Origin: Nephrocerus scutellatus
Lineage: Eukaryota; Arthropoda; Insecta; Diptera; Pipunculidae
Reading direction: 5' to 3'
Assembly: GCA_947095585.1 (NCBI GenBank)
Contig: OX352766.1
Location: 620,001-684,000, forward strand
Length of the DNA stretch: 64,000 bases
Position 1 is the first letter of the stretch. Each line of letters begins with the position of its first letter. The notes below the pieces were generated by a model that was given only the letters and a program-made list of their open reading frames with translations, did not search any database and was not told where the DNA came from. The position numbers and the translations under genes are program-made. This document shows positions 1-14,767 of the stretch, piece by piece.

Positions 1-152
1 CTTCTAATGTTGGACAGTAAAAGCAAGGCTAAAATAACTTCATCGCATTGAAACACATTTTTTACTTTTTACACTCATGCATTTTTTGAGGTTTTTGGGT
101 CAGAAGTGGGTGCAAAGTTGACAGTTTGGTCCATATATTAGTATCATTAGAA

Positions 153-169
153 AGCTTGTATCTTAAGCT
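153..169. other. Satellite hairpin, T-A version (example)
   Basis: AGCTTGTATCTTAAGCT is the same hairpin in the majority subfamily, with five Watson-Crick pairs plus a closing G-T pair. Compared with the other version, the fourth pair changes from T-A to C-G and the sixth from G-T to G-C, so the fold is kept. Confidence 0.9.
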
Positions 170-1374
170 ACAAAATATACTTATACTGTTGGACAGTAAA
201 AGCAAGGCTAACATAACTTCATCGCATTGAAACACATTTTTTACTTTTTACACTCATGCATTTTTTGAGGTTTTTGGGTCAGAAGTGGGTGCAAAGTTGA
301 CAGTTTGGTCCATATATTGGTATCATTAGAAAGCTTGTATCTTAAGCTACAAAATATACTTATAATGTTGGACAGTAAAAGCAAGGCTAACATAACTTCA
401 TCGCATTGAAACACATTTTTTACTTTTTACACTCATGCATTTTTTGAGGTTTTTGGGTCAGAAGTGGGTGCAAAGTTGACAGTTTGGTCCATATATTGGT
501 ATCATTAGAAAGCTTGTACCTTAAGCTACAAAATATACTTCTAATGTTGGACAGTAAAAGCAAGGCTAAAATAACTTCATCGCATTGAAACACATTTTTT
601 ACTTTTTACACTCATGCATTTTTTGAGGTTTTTGGGTCAGAAGTGGGTGCAAAGTTGACAGTTTGGTCCATATATTAGTATCATTAGAAAGCTTGTATCT
701 TAAGCTACAAAATATACTTATACTGTTGGACAGTAAAAGCAAGGCTAACATAACTTCATCGCATTGAAACACATTTTTTACTTTTTACACTCATGCATTT
801 TTTGAGGTTTTTGGGTCAGAAGTGGGTGCAAAGTTGACAGTTTGGTCCATATATTGGTATCATTAGAAAGCTTGTATCTTAAGCTACAAAATATACTTAT
901 ACTGTTGGACAGTAAAAGCAAGCCTAACATAACTTCATCGCATTGAAACACATTTTTTACTTTTTACACTCATGCATTTTTTGAGGTTTTTGGGTCAGAA
1001 GTGGGTGCAAAGTTGACAGTTTGGTCCATATATTGGTATCATTAGAAAGCTTGTATCTTAAGCTACAAAATATACTCATACTGTTGGACAGTAAAAGCAG
1101 GGCTAACATAAGTTCATCGCATTGAAACACAAATTTTTTACTTTTTACACTCATGCATTTTTTGAGGTTTGGTCCATATATTGATATCATTAGAAAGCTT
1201 GTATCTTAAGCTACAAAATATACTTATACTGTTGGACAGTAAAAGCAGGGCTAACATAACTTCATCGCATTGAAACACATTTTTTACTTTTTACACTCAT
1301 GCATTTTTTGAGGTTTTTGGATCAGAAGTGGGTGCAAATTTGACAGTTTGGTCCATATATTGGTAACATTAGAA

Positions 1375-1391
1375 AGCCTGTAACTCAGGCT
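1375..1391. other. Satellite hairpin, C-G version (example)
   Basis: AGCCTGTAACTCAGGCT has perfect 6-bp arms around a 5-base loop. This version marks units that also carry GGTAACATT just upstream, mainly 1.3-9.6 kb, 17.4-18.6 kb, 20.7-21.6 kb and 37.6 kb. Confidence 0.9.
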
Positions 1392-1429
1392 ACAAAATAA
1401 TCTCATATTGTTGGACAGTAAAAGCAAGG

Positions 1430-3840
1430 CTAACATAACTTCATCGCATTGAAACACATTTTTTACTTTTTACACTCATGCATTTTTTGAGGTTTTTGGG
1501 TCAGAAGTGGGTGCAAATTTGACAGTTTGGTCCATATATTGGTAACATTAGAAAGCCTGTAACTCAGGCTACAAAATATACTTATACTGTTGGACAGTAA
1601 AAGCAAGGCTAACATAACTTCATCGCATTGAAACACATTTTTTACTTTTTACACTCATGCATTTTTGAGGTTTGGTCCATATATTGATATCATTAGAAAG
1701 CTTGTATCTTAAGCTACAAAATATACTTATACTGTTGGACAGTAAAAGCAGGGCTAACATAACTTCATCGCATTGAAACACATTTTTTACTTTTTACACT
1801 CATGCATTTTTTGAGGTTTTTGGGTCAGAAGTGGGTGCAAATTTGACAGTTTGGTCCATATATTGGTAACATTAGAAAGCCTGTAACTCAGGCTACAAAA
1901 TATACTTATACTGTTGGACAGTAAAAGCAAGGCTAACATAACTTCATCGCATTGAAACACATTTTTTACTTTTTACACTCATGCATTTTTGAGGTTTGGT
2001 CCATATATTGCTATCATTAGAAAGCTTGTATCTTAAGCTACAAAATATACTTATACTGTTGGACAGTAAAAGCAGGGCTAACATAACTTCATCGCATTGA
2101 AACACATTTTTTACTTTTTACACTCATGCATTTTTTGAGGTTTTTGGGTCAGAAGTGGGTGCAAATTTGACAGTTTGGTCCATATATTGGTAACATTAGA
2201 AAGCCTGTAACTCAGGCTACAAAATATACTTATACTGTTGGACAGTAAAAGCAAGACTAACATAACTTCATCGCATTGAAACACATTTTTTACTTTTTAC
2301 ACTCATGCATTTTTGAGGTTTGGTCCATATATTGCTATCATTAGAAAGCTTGTATCTTAAGCTACAAAATATACTTATACTGTTTGACAGTAAAAGCAGG
2401 GCTAACATAACTTCATCGCATTGAAACACATTTTTTACTTTTTACACTCATGCATTTTTTGAGGTTTTTGGATCAGAAGTGGGTGCAAATTTGACAGTTT
2501 GGTCCATATATTGGTAACATTAGAAAGCCTGTAACTCAGGCTACAAAATAATCTCATATTGTTGGACAGTAAAAGCAAGGCTAACATAACTTCATCGCAT
2601 TGAAACACATTTTTTACTTTTTACACTCATGCATTTTTTGAGGTTTTTGGGTCAGAAGTGGGTGCAAATTTGACAGTTTGGTCCATATATTGGTAACATT
2701 AGAAAGCCTGTAACTCAGGCTACAAAATATACTTATACTGTTGGACAGTAAAAGCAGGGCTAACATAACTTCATCGCATTGAAACACATTTTTTACTTTT
2801 TGCACTCATGCATTTTTTGAGGTTTTTGGGTCAGAAGTGGGTGCAAATTTGACAGTTTGGTCCATATATTGGTATCGTTAGAAAGCTTGTATCTTAAGCT
2901 ACAAAATATACTGATACTGTTTGGCAGTAAAAGCAGGGCTAACATAACTTCATCGCATTGAAACACATTTTTTACTTTTTACACTCATGCATTTTTTGAG
3001 GTTTTTGGATCAGAAGTGGGTGCAAATTTGACAGTTTGGTCCATATATTGGTAACATTAGAAAGCCTGTAACTCAGGCTACAAAATAATCTCATATTGTT
3101 GGACAGTAAAAGCAAGGCTAACATAACTTCATCGCATTGAAACACATTTTTTACTTTTTACACTCATGCATTTTTTGAGGTTTTTGGATCAGAAGTGGGT
3201 GCAAATTTGACAGTTTGGTCCATATATTGGTAACATTAGAAAGCCTGTAACTCAGGCTACAAAATAATCTCATATTGTTGGACAGTAAAAGCAAGGCTAA
3301 CATAACTTCATCGCATTGAAACACATTTTTTACTTTTTGCACTCATGCATTTTTTGAGGTTTTTGGGTCAGAAGTGGGTGCAAATTTGACAGTTTGGTCC
3401 ATATATTGGTATCATTAGAAAGCTTGTATCTTAAGCTACAAAATATACTCATACTGTTGGACAGTAAAAGCAGGGCTAACATAAGTTCATCGCATTGAAA
3501 CACAAATTTTTTACTTTTTACACTCATGCATTTTTTGAGGTTTTTGGATCAGAAGTGGGTGCAAATTTGATAGTTTGGTCCATATATTGGTATCATTAGA
3601 AAGCTTGTATCTTAAGCTACAAAATATACTCATACTGTTGGACAGTAAAAGCAAGGCTAACATAACTTCATCGCATTGAAACACATTTTTTACTTTTTAC
3701 ACTCATGCATTTTTTGAGGTTTTTGGGTCAGAAGTGGGTGCAAATTTGACAGTTTGGTCCATATATTGGTAACATTAGAAAGCCTGTAACTCAGGCTACA
3801 AAATATACTTATACTGTTGGACAGTAAAAGCAAGGCTAAC
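1430..3840. repeat. Block duplication, copy A (offset 3,523 bp)
   Basis: This block of about 2.4 kb recurs at about 4953-7363. The order of short monomers (1589/1913/2237 against 5112/5436/5760) and private variants such as the GTTTGGCAG unit at 2919 and 6442 all shift by exactly 3,523 bp. Block edges are approximate because the flanks are the same satellite. Confidence 0.88.
1589..2560. repeat. 324-bp dimer higher-order repeat, domain 1
   Basis: Short 145-bp monomers start at 1589, 1913 and 2237, and each is followed by a 179-bp monomer, so the local period is 324 bp. The short form lacks the segment between GAGGTTT and GTTTGGTCC, including the GGGTCAGAAGTGGG block. The breakpoints share GTTT, as expected from a microhomology deletion or slippage. 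A related 148-bp unit at 1083-1230 carries the same 33-bp deletion on the 181-bp background. Confidence 0.93.
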
Positions 3841-6083
3841 ATAACTTCATCGCATTGAAACACATTTTTTACTTTTTACACTCATGCATTTTTGAGGTTT
3901 GGTCCATATATTGATATCATTAGAAAGCTTGTATCTTAAGCTACAAAATATACTTATACTGTTGGACAGTAAAAGCAGGGCTAACATAACTTCATCGCAT
4001 TGAAACACATTTTTTACTTTTTACACTCATGCATTTTTTGAGGTTTTTGGGTCAGAAGTGGGTGCAAATTTGACAGTTTGGTCCATATATTGGTAACATT
4101 AGAAAGCCTGTAACTCAGGCTACAAAATATACTTATACTGTTGGACAGTAAAAGCAAGGCTAACATAACTTCATCGCATTGAAACACATTTTTTACTTTT
4201 TACACTCATGCATTTTTGAGGTTTGGTCCATATATTGCTATCATTAGAAAGCTTGTATCTTAAGCTACAAAATATACTTATACTGTTGGACAGTAAAAGC
4301 AGGGCTAACATAACTTCATCGCATTGAAACACATTTTTTACTTTTTACACTCATGCATTTTTTGAGGTTTTTGGGTCAGAAGTGGGTGCAAATTTGACAG
4401 TTTGGTCCATATATTGGTAACATTAGAAAGCCTGTAACTCAGGCTACAAAATATACTTATACTGTTGGACAGTAAAAGCAAGACTAACCTAACTTCATCG
4501 CATTGAAACACATTTTTTACTTTTTACACTCATGCATTTTTGAGGTTTGGTCCATATATTGCTATCATTAGAAAGCTTGTATCTTAAGCTACAAAATATA
4601 CTTATACTGTTGGACAGTAAAAGCAGGGCTAACATAACTTCATCGCATTGAAACACATTTTTTACTTTTTACACTCATGCATTTTTTGAGGTTTTTGGGT
4701 CAGAAGTGGGTGCAAATTTGACAGTTTGGTCCATATATTGGTAACATTAGAAAGCCTGTAACTCAGGCTACAAAATATACTTATACTGTTGGACAGTAAA
4801 AGCAAGACTAACCTAACTTCATCGCATTGAAACACATTTTTTACTTTTTACACTCATGCATTTTTGAGGTTTGGTCCATATATTGCTATCATTAGAAAGC
4901 TTGTATCTTAAGCTACAAAATATACTTATACTGTTGGACAGTAAAAGCAGGGCTAACATAACTTCATCGCATTGAAACACATTTTTTACTTTTTACACTC
5001 ATGCATTTTTTGAGGTTTTTGGGTCAGAAGTGGGTGCAAATTTGACAGTTTGGTCCATATATTGGTAACATTAGAAAGCCTGTAACTCAGGCTACAAAAT
5101 ATACTTATACTGTTGGACAGTAAAAGCAAGGCTAACATAACTTCATCGCATTGAAACACATTTTTTACTTTTTACACTCATGCATTTTTGAGGTTTGGTC
5201 CATATATTGATATCATTAGAAAGCTTGTATCTTAAGCTACAAAATATACTTATACTGTTGGACAGTAAAAGCAGGGCTAACATAACTTCATCGCATTGAA
5301 ACACATTTTTTACTTTTTACACTCATGCATTTTTTGAGGTTTTTGGGTCAGAAGTGGGTGCAAATTTGACAGTTTGGTCCATATATTGGTAACATTAGAA
5401 AGCCTGTAACTCAGGCTACAAAATATACTTATACTGTTGGACAGTAAAAGCAAGGCTAACATAACTTCATCGCATTGAAACACATTTTTTACTTTTTACA
5501 CTCATGCATTTTTGAGGTTTGGTCCATATATTGCTATCATTAGAAAGCTTGTATCTTAAGCTACAAAATATACTTATACTGTTGGACAGTAAAAGCAGGG
5601 CTAACATAACTTCATCGCATTGAAACACATTTTTTACTTTTTACACTCATGCATTTTTTGAGGTTTTTGGGTCAGAAGTGGGTGCAAATTTGACAGTTTG
5701 GTCCATATATTGGTAACATTAGAAAGCCTGTAACTCAGGCTACAAAATATACTTATACTGTTGGACAGTAAAAGCAAGACTAACATAACTTCATCGCATT
5801 GAAACACATTTTTTACTTTTTACACTCATGCATTTTTGAGGTTTGGTCCATATATTGCTATCATTAGAAAGCTTGTATCTTAAGCTACAAAATATACTTA
5901 TACTGTTTGACAGTAAAAGCAGGGCTAACATAACTTCATCGCATTGAAACACATTTTTTACTTTTTACACTCATGCATTTTTTGAGGTTTTTGGATCAGA
6001 AGTGGGTGCAAATTTGACAGTTTGGTCCATATATTGGTAACATTAGAAAGCCTGTAACTCAGGCTACAAAATAATCTCATATT
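3816..6083. repeat. 324-bp dimer higher-order repeat, domain 2 (seven copies)
   Basis: Short 145-bp monomers start at 3816, 4140, 4464, 4788, 5112, 5436 and 5760, exactly 324 bp apart, and alternate with full 179-bp monomers of the CAGGCT hairpin type. The regular spacing shows that the dimer, not the monomer, was amplified here. Two neighbouring dimers share a private change (CTAACCTAAC at 4494 and 4818), a mark of very recent local copying. Confidence 0.94.
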
Positions 6084-7363
6084 GTTGGACAGTAAAAGCA
6101 AGGCTAACATAACTTCATCGCATTGAAACACATTTTTTACTTTTTACACTCATGCATTTTTTGAGGTTTTTGGGTCAGAAGTGGGTGCAAATTTGACAGT
6201 TTGGTCCATATATTGGTAACATTAGAAAGCCTGTAACTCAGGCTACAAAATATACTTATACTGTTGGACAGTAAAAGCAGGGCTAACATAACTTCATCGC
6301 ATTGAAACACATTTTTTACTTTTTGCACTCATGCATTTTTTGAGGTTTTTGGGTCAGAAGTGGGTGCAAATTTGACAGTTTGGTCCATATATTGGTATCG
6401 TTAGAAAGCTTGTATCTTAAGCTACAAAATATACTGATACTGTTTGGCAGTAAAAGCAGGGCTAACATAACTTCATCGCATTGAAACACATTTTTTACTT
6501 TTTACACTCATGCATTTTTTGAGGTTTTTGGATCAGAAGTGGGTGCAAATTTGACAGTTTGGTCCATATATTGGTAACATTAGAAAGCCTGTAACTCAGG
6601 CTACAAAATAATCTCATATTGTTGGACAGTAAAAGCAAGGCTAACATAACTTCATCGCATTGAAACACATTTTTTACTTTTTACACTCATGCATTTTTTG
6701 AGGTTTTTGGATCAGAAGTGGGTGCAAATTTGACAGTTTGGTCCATATATTGGTAACATTAGAAAGCCTGTAACTCAGGCTACAAAATAATCTCATATTG
6801 TTGGACAGTAAAAGCAAGGCTAACATAACTTCATCGCATTGAAACACATTTTTTACTTTTTGCACTCATGCATTTTTTGAGGTTTTTGGGTCAGAAGTGG
6901 GTGCAAATTTGACAGTTTGGTCCATATATTGGTATCATTAGAAAGCTTGTATCTTAAGCTACAAAATATACTCATACTGTTGGACAGTAAAAGCAGGGCT
7001 AACATAAGTTCATCGCATTGAAACACAAATTTTTTACTTTTTACACTCATGCATTTTTTGAGGTTTTTGGATCAGAAGTGGGTGCAAATTTGATAGTTTG
7101 GTCCATATATTGGTATCATTAGAAAGCTTGTATCTTAAGCTACAAAATATACTCATACTGTTGGACAGTAAAAGCAAGGCTAACATAACTTCATCGCATT
7201 GAAACACATTTTTTACTTTTTACACTCATGCATTTTTTGAGGTTTTTGGGTCAGAAGTGGGTGCAAATTTGACAGTTTAGTCCATATATTGGTAACATTA
7301 GAAAGCCTGTAACTCAGGCTACAAAATATACTTATACTGTTGGACAGTAAAAGCAAGGCTAAC
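4953..7363. repeat. Block duplication, copy B (offset 3,523 bp)
   Basis: Second copy of the 1430-3840 block. Its first part is copied again at +2,766 bp (7719-9080) and its right flank at +2,229 bp (about 7100-7600 against 9330-9830), giving nested duplications. Confidence 0.87.
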
Positions 7364-7877
7364 ATAACTTCATCGCATTGAAACACATTTTTTACTTTTT
7401 GCACTCATGCATTTTTTGAGGTTTTTGGGTCAGAAGTGGGTGCAAATTTGACAGTTTGGTCCATATATTGGTATCATTAGAAAGCTTGTATCTTAAGCTA
7501 CAAAATATACTCATACTGTTGGACAGTAAAAGCAGGGCTAACATAAGTTCATCGCATTGAAACACAAATTTTTTACTTTTTACACTCATGCATTTTTTGA
7601 GGTTTTTGGATCAGAAGTGGGTGCAAATTTGATAGTTTGGTCCATATATTGGTATCATTAGAAAGCTTGTATCTTAAGCTACAAAATATACTCATACTGT
7701 TGGACAGTAAAAGCAGGGCTAACATAACTTCATCGCATTGAAACACATTTTTTACTTTTTACACTCATGCATTTTTTGAGGTTTTTGGGTCAGAAGTGGG
7801 TGCAAAGTTGACAGTTTGGTCCATATATTGGTAACATTAGAAAGCCTGTAACTCAGGCTACAAAATATACTTATACT

Positions 7878-8849
7878 GTTGGACAGTAAAAGCAAGGCTA
7901 ACATAACTTCATCGCATTGAAACACATTTTTTACTTTTTACACTCATGCATTTTTGAGGTTTGGTCCATATATTGATATCATTAGAAAGCTTGTATCTTA
8001 AGCTACAAAATATACTTATACTGTTGGACAGTAAAAGCAGGGCTAACATAACTTCATCGCATTGAAACACATTTTTTACTTTTTACACTCATGCATTTTT
8101 TGAGGTTTTTGGGTCAGAAGTGGGTGCAAATTTGACAGTTTGGTCCATATATTGGTAACATTAGAAAGCCTGTAACTCAGGCTACAAAATATACTTATAC
8201 TGTTGGACAGTAAAAGCAAGGCTAACATAACTTCATCGCATTGAAACACATTTTTTACTTTTTACACTCATGCATTTTTGAGGTTTGGTCCATATATTGC
8301 TATCATTAGAAAGCTTGTATCTTAAGCTACAAAATATACTTATACTGTTGGACAGTAAAAGCAGGGCTAACATAACTTCATCGCATTGAAACACATTTTT
8401 TACTTTTTACACTCATGCATTTTTTGAGGTTTTTGGGTCAGAAGTGGGTGCAAATTTGACAGTTTGGTCCATATATTGGTAACATTAGAAAGCCTGTAAC
8501 TCAGGCTACAAAATATACTTATACTGTTGGACAGTAAAAGCAAGACTAACATAACTTCATCGCATTGAAACACATTTTTTACTTTTTACACTCATGCATT
8601 TTTGAGGTTTGGTCCATATATTGCTATCATTAGAAAGCTTGTATCTTAAGCTACAAAATATACTTATACTGTTTGACAGTAAAAGCAGGGCTAACATAAC
8701 TTCATCGCATTGAAACACATTTTTTACTTTTTACACTCATGCATTTTTTGAGGTTTTTGGATCAGAAGTGGGTGCAAATTTGACAGTTTGGTCCATATAT
8801 TGGTAACATTAGAAAGCCTGTAACTCAGGCTACAAAATAATCTCATATT
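7878..8849. repeat. 324-bp dimer higher-order repeat, domain 3
   Basis: Short monomers start at 7878, 8202 and 8526. This domain matches domain 2 at an offset of 2,766 bp, including the GTTTGACAG variant that follows the last short unit (5905 and 8671), so it is a block copy and not an independent amplification. Confidence 0.9.
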
Positions 8850-11800
8850 GTTGGACAGTAAAAGCAAGGCTAACATAACTTCATCGCATTGAAACACATT
8901 TTTTACTTTTTACACTCATGCATTTTTTGAGGTTTTTGGGTCAGAAGTGGGTGCAAATTTGACAGTTTGGTCCATATATTGGTAACATTAGAAAGCCTGT
9001 AACTCAGGCTACAAAATATACTTATACTGTTGGACAGTAAAAGCAAGGCTAACATAACTTCATCGCATTGAAACACATTTTTTACTTTTTGCACTCATGC
9101 ATTTTTTGAGGTTTTTGGGTCAGAAGTGGGTGCAAATTTGACAGTTTGGTCCATATATTGGTATCATTAGAAAGCTTGTATCTTAAGCTACAAAATATAC
9201 TCATACTGTTGGACAGTAAAAGCAGGGCTAACATAAGTTCATCGCATTGAAACACAAATTTTTTACTTTTTACACTCATGCATTTTTTGAGGTTTTTGGA
9301 TCAGAAGTGGGTGCAAATTTGATAGTTTGGTCCATATATTGGTATCATTAGAAAGCTTGTATCTTAAGCTACAAAATATACTCATACTGTTGGACAGTAA
9401 AAGCAAGGCTAACATAACTTCATCGCATTGAAACACATTTTTTACTTTTTACACTCATGCATTTTTTGAGGTTTTTGGGTCAGAAGTGGGTGCAAATTTG
9501 ACAGTTTAGTCCATATATTGGTAACATTAGAAAGCCTGTAACTCAGGCTACAAAATATACTTATACTGTTGGACAGTAAAAGCAAGGCTAACATAACTTC
9601 ATCGCATTGAAACACATTTTTTACTTTTTGCACTCATGCATTTTTTGAGGTTTTTGGGTCAGAAGTGGGTGCAAATTTGACAGTTTGGTCCATATATTGG
9701 TATCATTAGAAAGCTTGTATCTTAAGCTACAAAATATACTCATACTGTTGGACAGTAAAAGCAGGGCTAACATAAGTTCATCGCATTGAAACACAAATTT
9801 TTTACTTTTTACACTCATGCATTTTTTGAGGTTTTTGGATCAGAAGTGGGTGCAAATTTGACAGTTTGGTCCATATATTGGTATCATTAGAAAGCTTGTA
9901 TCTTAAGCTACAAAATATACTTATACTGTTTGACAGTAAAAGCAGGGCTAACATAACTTCATCGCATTGAAACACATTTTTTACTTTTTGCACTCATGCA
10001 TTTTTTGAGGTTTTTGGGTCAGAAGTGGGTGCAAATTTGACAGTTTGGTCCATATATTGGTATCATTAGAAAGCTTGTATCTTAAGCTACAAAATATACT
10101 TATACTGTTGGACAGTAAAAGCAGGGCTAACATAACTTCATCGCATTGAAACACATTTTTTACTTTTTGCACTCATGCATTTTTTGAGGTTTTTGGGTCA
10201 GAAGTGGGTGCAAATTTGACAGTTTGGTCCATATATTGGTATCGTTAGAAAGCTTGTATCTTAAGCTACAAAATATACTTATACTGTTGGACAGTTAAAG
10301 CAGGGCTAACATAACTTCATCGCATTGAAACACATTTTTTACTTTTTGCACTCATGCATTTTTTGAGGTTTTTGGGTCAGAAGTGGGTGCAAATTTGACA
10401 GTTTGGTCCATATATTGGTATCATTAGAAAGCTTGTATCTTAAGCTACAAAATATACTCATACTGTTGGACAGTAAAAGCAGGGCTAACATAAGTTCATC
10501 GCATTGAAACACAAATTTTTTACTTTTTACACTCATGCATTTTTTGAGGTTTTTGGATCAGAAGTGGGTGCAAATTTGACAGTTTGGTCCATATATTGGT
10601 ATCATTAGAAAGCTTGTATCTTAAGCTACAAAATATACTGATACTGTTTGGCAGTAAAAGCAGGGCTAACATAACTTCATCGCATTGAAACACATTTTTT
10701 ACTTTTTGCACTCATGCATTTTTTGAGGTTTTTGGGTCAGAAGTGGGTGCAAATTTGACAGTTTGGTCCATATATTGGTATCATTAGAAAGCTTGTATCT
10801 TAAGCTACAAAATATACTTATACTGTTTGACAGTAAAAGCAGGGCTAACATAACTTCATCGCATTGAAACACATTTTTTACTTTTTGCACTCATGCATTT
10901 TTTGAGGTTTTTGGGTCAGAAGTGGGTGCAAATTTGACAGTTTGGTCCATATATTGGTATCGTTAGAAAGTGTATCTTAAGCTACAAAATATACTTATAC
11001 TGTTGGACAGTAAAAGCAGGGCTAACATAACTTCATCGCATTGAAACACATTTTTTACTTTTTACACTCATGCATTTTTTGAGGTTTTTGGGTCAGAAGT
11101 GGGTGCAAATTTGACAGTTTGGTCCATATATTGGTATCATTAGAAAGCTTGTATCTTAAGCTACAAAATATACTTATACTGTTTGACAGTAAAAGCAGGG
11201 CTAACATAACTTCATCGCATTGAAACACATTTTTTACTTTTTGCACTCATGCATTTTTTGAGGTTTTTGGGTCAGAAGTGGGTGCAAATTTGACAGTTTG
11301 GTCCATATATTGGTATCATTAGAAAGCTTGTATCTTAAGCTAAAAAATATACTCATACTGTTTGACAGTAAAAGCAGGGCTAACATAACTTCATCGCATT
11401 GAAACACATTTTTTACTTTTTGCACTCATGCATTTTTTGAGGTTTTTGGGTCAGAAGTGGGTGCAAATTTGACAGTTTGGTCCATATATTGGTATCATTA
11501 GAAAGCTTGTATCTTAAGCTACAAAATATACTCATACTGTTGGACAGTAAAAGCAGGGCTAACATAAGTTCATCGCATTGAAACACAAATTTTTTACTTT
11601 TTACACTCATGCATTTTTTGAGGTTTTTGGATCAGAAGTGGGTGCAAATTTGATATTTGGTCCATATATTGGTATCATTAGAAAGCTTGTATCTTAAGCT
11701 ACAAAATATACTCATACTGTTGGACAGTAAAAGCAGGGCTAACATAAGTTCATCGCATTGAAACACAAATTTTTTACTTTTTACACTCATGCATTTTTTG

Positions 11801-14767
11801 AGGTTTTTGGATCAGAAGTGGGTGCAAATTTGACAGTTTGGTCCATATATTGGTATCATTAGAAAGCTTGTATCTTAAGCTACAAAATATACTTATACTG
11901 TTTGACAGTAAAAGCAGGGCTAACATAACTTCATCGCATTGAAACACATTTTTTACTTTTTGCACTCATGCATTTTTTGAGGTTTTTGGGTCAGAAGTGG
12001 GTGCAAATTTGACAGTTTGGTCCATATATTGGTATCATTAGAAAGCTTGTATCTTAAGCTACAAAATATACTTATACTGTTGGACAGTAAAAGCAGGGCT
12101 AACATAACTTCATCGCATTGAAACACATTTTTTACTTTTTGCACTCATGCATTTTTTGAGGTTTTTGGGTCAGAAGTGGGTGCAAATTTGACAGTTTGGT
12201 CCATATATTGGTATCGTTAGAAAGCTTGTATCTTAAGCTACAAAATATACTTATACTGTTGGACAGTTAAAGCAGGGTTAACATAACTTCATCGCATTGA
12301 AACACATTTTTTACTTTTTGCACTCATGCATTTTTTGAGGTTTTTGGGTCAGAAGTGGGTGCAAATTTGACAGTTTGGTCCATATATTGGTATCATTAGA
12401 AAGCTTGTATCTTAAGCTACAAAATATACTGATACTGTTTGGCAGTAAAAGCAGGGCTAACATAACTTCATCGCATTGAAACACATTTTTTACTTTTTGC
12501 ACTCATGCATTTTTTGAGGTTTTTGGGTCAGAAGTGGGTGCAAATTTGACAGTTTGGTCCATATATTGGTATCGTTAGAAAGCTTGTATCTTAAGCTACA
12601 AAATATACTCATACTGTTGGACAGTAAAAGCAGGGCTACCATAAGTTCATCGCATTGAAACACAAGTTTTTTACTTTTTACACTCATGCATTTTTTGAGG
12701 TTTTTGGGTCAGAAGTGGGTGCAAATTTGACAGTTTGGTCCATATATTGGTATCATTAGAAAGCTTGTATCTTAAGCTACAAAATATACTGATACTGTTT
12801 GGCAGTAAAAGCAGGGCTAACATAACTTCATCGCATTGAAACACATTTTTTACTTTTTGCACTCATGCATTTTTTGAGGTTTTTGGGTCAGAAGTGGGTG
12901 CAAATTTGACAGTTTGGTCCATATATTGGTATCATTAGAAAGCTTGTATCTTAAGCTACAAAATATACTTATACTGTTTGACAGTAAAAGCAGGGCTAAC
13001 ATAACTTCATCGCATTGAAACACATTTTTTACTTTTTGCACTCATGCATTTTTTGAGGTTTTTGGGTCAGAAGTGGGTGCAAATTTGACAGTTTGGTCCA
13101 TATATTGGTATCGTTAGAAAGCTTGTATCTTAAGCTACAAAATATACTGATACTGTTTGGCAGTAAAAGCAGGGCTAACATAACTTCATCGCATTGAAAC
13201 ACATTTTTTACTTTTTGGACTCATGCATTTTTTGAGGTTTTTGGGTCAGAAGTGGGTGCAAATTTGACAGTTTGGTCCATATATTGGTATCATTAGAAAG
13301 CTTGTATCTTAAGCTACAAAATATACTTATACTGTTGGACAGTAAAAGCAGGGCTAACATAACTTCATCGCATTGAAACACATTTTTTACTTTTTACACT
13401 CATGCATTTTTTGAGGTTTTTGGGTCAGAAGTGGGTGCAAATTTGACAGTTTGGTCCATATATTGGTATCATTAGAAAGCTTGTATCTTAAGCTACAAAA
13501 TATACTCATACTGTTGGACAGTAAAAGCAGGGCTAACATAAGTTCATCGCATTGAAACACAAATTTTTTACTTTTTACACTCATGCATTTTTTGAGGTTT
13601 TTGGATCAGAAGTGGGTGCAAATTTGACAGTTTGGTCCATATATTGGTATCATTAGAAAGCTTGTATCTTAAGCTACAAAATATACTTATACTGTTTGAC
13701 AGTAAAAGCAGGGCTAACATAACTTCATCGCATTGAAACACATTTTTTACTTTTTGCACTCATGCATTTTTTGAGGTTTTTGGGTCAGAAGTGGGTGCAA
13801 ATTTGACAGTTTGGTCCATATATTGGTATCATTAGAAAGCTTGTATCTTAAGCTAAAAAATATACTCATACTGTTTGACAGTAAAAGCAGGGCTAACATA
13901 ACTTCATCGCATTGAAACACATTTTTTACTTTTTGCACTCATGCATTTTTTGAGGTTTTTGGGTCAGAAGTGGGTGCAAATTTGACAGTTTGGTCCATAT
14001 ATTGGTATCATTAGAAAGCTTGTATCTTAAGCTACAAAATATACTTATACTGTTGGACAGTAAAAGCAGGGCTAACATAACTTCATCGCATTGAAACACA
14101 TTTTTTACTTTTTGCACTCATGCATTTTTTGAGGTTTTTGGGTCAGAAGTGGGTGCAAATTTGACAGTTTGGTCCATATATTGGTATCATTAGAAAGCTT
14201 GTATCTTAAGCTACAAAATATACTTATACTGTTTGACAGTAAAAGCAGGGCTAACATAACTTCATCGCATTGAAACACATTTTTTACTTTTTGCACTCAT
14301 GCATTTTTTGAGGTTTTTGGGTCAGAAGTGGGTGCAAATTTGACAGTTTGGTCCATATATTGGTATCATTAGAAAGCTTGTATCTTAAGCTAAAAAATAT
14401 ACCCATACTGTTTGACAGTAAAAGCAGGGCTAACATAACTTCATCGCATTGAAACACATTTTTTACTTTTTGCACTCATGCATTTTTTGAGGTTTTTGGG
14501 TCAGAAGTGGGTGCAAATTTGACAGTTTGGTCCATATATTGGTATCATTAGAAAGCTTGTATCTTAAGCTACAAAATATACTTATACTGTTGGACAGTAA
14601 AAGCAGGGCTAACATAACTTCATCGCATTGAAACACATTTTTTACTTTTTGCACTCATGCATTTTTTGAGGTTTTTGGGTCAGAAGTGGTCGCAAATTTG
14701 ACAGTTTGGTCCATATATTGGTATCGTTAGAAAGCTTGTATCTTAAGCTACAAAATATACTTATACT

